Under the pieces are notes generated by a model. It made no database searches. It was not told the origin of the DNA and was given only the letters and a program-made list of their open reading frames with translations. A stretch of 64,000 nucleotides of DNA, taken from NCBI GenBank assembly GCA_035547695.1, contig DASZUK010000059.1, positions 23,313 to 87,312 on the forward strand, in the 5' to 3' direction. Position numbers and translations under genes: made by a program. Shown here piece after piece: positions 61,810 to 64,000 of the stretch (its first letter is position 1; the number at the start of each line of letters is the position of its first letter). Source of the DNA: DASZUK01 sp035547695 (GTDB lineage Bacteria; Actinomycetota; Acidimicrobiia; Acidimicrobiales; RAAP-2).

Positions 61810-63141
61810 CTAGGACGCGGCAGCGGTCGCTTCTGCTCCGGGATAGGCATCGGCGGGCCAGCTCGAGCTCTCCCGGAACCCGCGGCCGACGTACTCCGGG
61901 CCCGGTCGGTCCGAGGGCGGCTGCGAGAGCTGCTTCTCAGTAGGACCGATCTGGGCGGCGAGCCGGTTGAGGTAGTCGACGTCGAGGCCGTAGACCTTGG
62001 CGGCGGTCAGCCCGATCATCGGCCGGACGTAGTCGGGCCGGATGCCGGCGAAGGTGGCCTGCAGTGACGGCAGGGTATAGGGAAAGGTGCCCTCGAGGTG
62101 GGGGTAGTCGCTGCCCCACATGATGTTGGCCGCCCCCCGGTCCGGATAGAGCGCCGCCTCGTCGTGGGACAGGAACGACCCGCCGATGAAACAGTGCGTC
62201 ATCCAGTACTCGCTCGGTAGCCTCGGTAACCGCTCCCGCAGGGCCGGATTGACGGTGTCGGTGTAGGCGTAGTCCATGTCCCGGATGACTTCGTTGACCC
62301 ATGTGGCCCGGGCCTCGGTCAGGACGTACTTCAGCTTGGGGTGCCGCTCGAACACCCCGGAGAAGGTCAGTTGCCAGATGCTCCGGCGGGCCAGGAAGCC
62401 GAGCTCCATGATCTGGAAGGCCTGGCCGAGGACCCCGTCCTCGTAGTCCCACCGGTCCCCGCCGGCGGCGTGGGTGGTGAGCGGCATCTCCAGGTCGGCG
62501 GCCGCGGCCCAGAACCGTTCGTAGCCCGGGTCGTAGTAGTACGGCCGCTTCTGGTTGGGAGACGGGAAGTTGACGCCCCGCAGGCCGGCCTCGCGGGCCC
62601 AGGCCAGCTCCTCGACCGCGGCGTCGATGTCGCTCCAGGGCACGTAGGCCAGCCCGGCGTGCCGCTCCGGGCAGCCGGACACGAAGTCGACCAGCCACCG
62701 GTTGTACATGCGGCAGCCGACCGCCTCCAGCTCGGAGTTGCCACCGGAGCTGGTGACGAACAGGGCATCGGCCACGAAGGGCAACTGCTCACCGTTCTGG
62801 GTGCCGTGGAAGATGACGTCGGCGCTGACCCCGTCGGCGTCCATGTCCGCCCGGCGGGCGTCGGGGTCCCACTGGCCCGCCACCAGGTTGGCCCGCTCGG
62901 CCGCCGCCAGCAGGGCCGGGTCGACGGACTTCAGCCCCAGGGCCTTCTTGGCGATCGTCTCGAAGGTCCGTCCCGGCGGCCCCATCGCCTCCTTGGCCCG
63001 GCGGACGGCCAGGTCGAAGTCGTCCCGGTACTTCGCCGGGCAGTACTCGGCAAACGCCTCGGTCGGCGGCCCGACATGGGCATCGACCGACACCACCATG
63101 TACCGGGCGTCGGTGTAGGTCTCTCCAGGCACCAATTCCAC
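61810..63141 (-). CDS. Amidohydrolase_2 family protein (D-x-H variant, distant paralogue)
   Basis: A 443-residue TIM-barrel protein with VVSVDAHVGPP (D20-x-H22), TTHAAGGDR in the middle and WGSDYPHLEG near the end, so the metal site is of the same D-x-H type but the rest differs from the close paralogues. I chose GTG 63141, preceded by a GGGGGAAAG stretch. It lies downstream of an AT-rich regulatory-looking gap rather than a GGTTCC operator. Confidence 0.83.
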   Translation of the reverse strand: MELVPGETYTDARYMVVSVDAHVGPPTEAFAEYCPAKYRDDFDLAVRRAKEAMGPPGRTFETIAKKALGLKSVDPALLAAAERANLVAGQWDPDARRADMDADGVSADVIFHGTQNGEQLPFVADALFVTSSGGNSELEAVGCRMYNRWLVDFVSGCPERHAGLAYVPWSDIDAAVEELAWAREAGLRGVNFPSPNQKRPYYYDPGYERFWAAAADLEMPLTTHAAGGDRWDYEDGVLGQAFQIMELGFLARRSIWQLTFSGVFERHPKLKYVLTEARATWVNEVIRDMDYAYTDTVNPALRERLPRLPSEYWMTHCFIGGSFLSHDEAALYPDRGAANIMWGSDYPHLEGTFPYTLPSLQATFAGIRPDYVRPMIGLTAAKVYGLDVDYLNRLAAQIGPTEKQLSQPPSDRPGPEYVGRGFRESSSWPADAYPGAEATAAAS

Positions 63142-63522
63142 CTCTTTCCCCCATCTGTAGGTCGTTTCCCATCTGCAGGTCGCCAGGTCGGCCCTTCGAC
63201 CGGCGCACATCCCTACCGACCCCGCCAATTCCTCGACTTGACCCGGCTCGGGGAACGGACGAAGCGGGTTACGCCGTTAACAACTACTATATGATACATG
63301 AGTACGGATGTCCAGGACGCCTTCGTGGATCGCCGTGACAAGCTGTCGGCGAGCTCCGTCAGGCGTGTTCTGAGCACCGTTCCCAGGCGTTGGTGGGCCA
63401 GACACGCCCGACTCCGGTGATCCAGGACGAGGACACGACCCCCATCCGGCTCCTCATTCGATCTATCATATATCGATAGAAGGTAGATACCGGACCGACA
63501 GGCCTCTTGACGGGCCGGGTCG
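63142..63522. promoter_or_regulatory. AT-rich intergenic region with inverted TATATGATA elements
   Basis: This 381-base gap holds no gene. TATATGATA at 63288-63296 reappears inverted as TATCATATA at 63464-63472. The second copy lies within the dyad CTATC-N7-GATAG (63463-63479). Both are AT islands in GC-rich DNA and are probable promoter or operator elements for the amidohydrolase at 61810, but no transcription start can be assigned. Confidence 0.5.
63145..63182. repeat. Imperfect tandem duplication at a translation start
   Basis: About 20 bases (63145-63164) are repeated with small changes at 63165-63182. On the minus strand the repeat contains the purine-rich stretch that would serve as ribosome site for GTG 63141. 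Confidence 0.7.
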
Positions 63523-64000
63523 CTACGTCCTTGCCATCCGCCCACCGTCGACCGGGATGGCCAGTCCGGTGACGTACCGGCTCAGGTCCGAGGCCAACCA
63601 GAGGACCAGCTCGCTGATGTCCACAGGCTCGATCAGGTCCATCGGCAGGAGCTGGTTCGTCCGGACCACTTCTCGGGCGTCGTCCTTGGTCGGGTTCGAC
63701 AGATCCGGCCGGAACAGGCGGTAGGTCACCGGATTGCACATCATGGCAGTGTCGGTGGAGCCCGGGCAGACGCTGTTGACCCGGATGTTGAACTCGGCCA
63801 GCTCGTTGGCCAGGGTCCGCATCAGGCCGTTGACCCCGTGCTTGGCCGCCGTGTACGCACCCAGGTGCCGGTAGCCCTTGAGGCCGGCGAGGGAGCTGGT
63901 GAAGATCATCGACCCCCCACGCCCGGCCTCGATCATCGCCGGGATGGCCGCCTTGGCGGTGTGCCAGACGCCGCGCAGGTTGACGTCGATCATGTCGTCC
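63523..64000 (-). CDS. Mycofactocin-coupled-type SDR oxidoreductase, N-terminus cut off
   Basis: The C-terminal 159 or so residues of an SDR running off the right edge. MIDVNLRGVWHTAKAAIPAM, TSSLAGLKG, the catalytic pair in YTAAKHGVNGLM, and YRLFRPDLSNPTKDDA followed by SRYVTGLAIPVDGG match the family known to keep NAD bound and depend on mycofactocin. The substrate is likely a hydrophobic alcohol. No mycofactocin synthesis gene is visible. The gene reads from the edge to TAG-type stop at 63523 without interruption. Confidence 0.88.
   Translation of the reverse strand, partial: DDMIDVNLRGVWHTAKAAIPAMIEAGRGGSMIFTSSLAGLKGYRHLGAYTAAKHGVNGLMRTLANELAEFNIRVNSVCPGSTDTAMMCNPVTYRLFRPDLSNPTKDDAREVVRTNQLLPMDLIEPVDISELVLWLASDLSRYVTGLAIPVDGGRMART

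Noticed and set aside
1..64000. Mobile elements, tRNA or rRNA genes
   Set aside because: No transposase, integrase, terminal inverted repeats, tRNA-like cloverleaf or rRNA segment was recognised; paralogue clusters look like duplications in place rather than insertion-sequence cargo.

Overview
This is a GC-rich chromosomal stretch from an actinobacterium, packed almost wall to wall with catabolic genes. I infer Actinomycetota, most likely class Acidimicrobiia or a relative. The reasons are the base composition and frequent GTG/TTG starts, an alcohol dehydrogenase of the NDMA-dependent type, a short-chain dehydrogenase resembling the mycofactocin-coupled group, the 3Fe-4S ferredoxin/P450 pair, and a secreted protein built of GYWEV...FYGSMAG repeats. 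No rRNA, tRNA, CRISPR array, integrase or transposase was seen.

Layout. 1-7239 (minus): a cut-off D-aminoacylase-like gene, then a unit containing a fused branched-chain-amino-acid-type ABC permease/permease/ATPase, a second ATPase, a CoA ligase and an amidohydrolase. 7511-12852: a Rieske oxygenase alpha subunit facing a four-gene unit (LigB-type ring-cleavage dioxygenase, SDR, alpha/beta hydrolase, ACMSD-like amidohydrolase) in which every junction is a 4-base overlap. 12891-16048: a D-aminoacylase-like gene and a periplasmic solute-binding protein. 16339-22644 (minus): a lower meta-cleavage set (aldolase, acylating acetaldehyde dehydrogenase, hydratase) with a CoA ligase, a C-C bond hydrolase and a BKACE-family enzyme. 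22870-25938: a frameshifted amidohydrolase meets a truncated SDR, followed by a Rieske beta subunit and an enoyl-CoA hydratase. 26102-31692 (minus): a six- to seven-gene unit with a flavin monooxygenase, SnoaL-like protein, enoyl-CoA hydratase, CoA ligase and PPOX-fold protein. 31838-43813: CoA ligase, acyl-CoA dehydrogenase, SRPBCC and VOC proteins, two D-aminoacylase-like and two amidohydrolase genes, two small probable dimeric-barrel proteins and an epoxide hydrolase. 43823-51727: aldehyde dehydrogenase facing ferredoxin-P450-amidase-GatC-like genes, then another amidase and CoA ligase. 51989-59558: aldo/keto reductase, SnoaL-like protein, alpha/beta hydrolase, alcohol dehydrogenase, amidohydrolase, and a thiolase-DUF35-SDR unit. 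59953-64000 looks different: repeat lipoprotein, GntR regulator, a more distant amidohydrolase and a cut-off SDR.

How it fits together. The genes can be read as uptake of an acid or amide substrate (Liv-type transporter), hydrolysis of amides, CoA activation (five ligases), oxygenation (Rieske, flavin, P450), ring cleavage and C-C hydrolysis, then conversion to acetyl-CoA and pyruvate plus beta-oxidation. The substrate cannot be named from sequence. Two features stand out: seven paralogous amidohydrolase_2 genes, six of which carry a D-x-H instead of H-x-H metal motif, and four D-aminoacylase-like genes.

The most notable observation is a palindrome, GGTTCC-N7-GGAACC, found in front of nearly every transcription unit from position 600 to 59640 (ten sites with an exact TTCC-N7-GGAA core and several degenerate ones). 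It is absent from the last 4 kb. It looks like the operator of one regulon covering the whole catabolic region. The regulator is not identifiable here.
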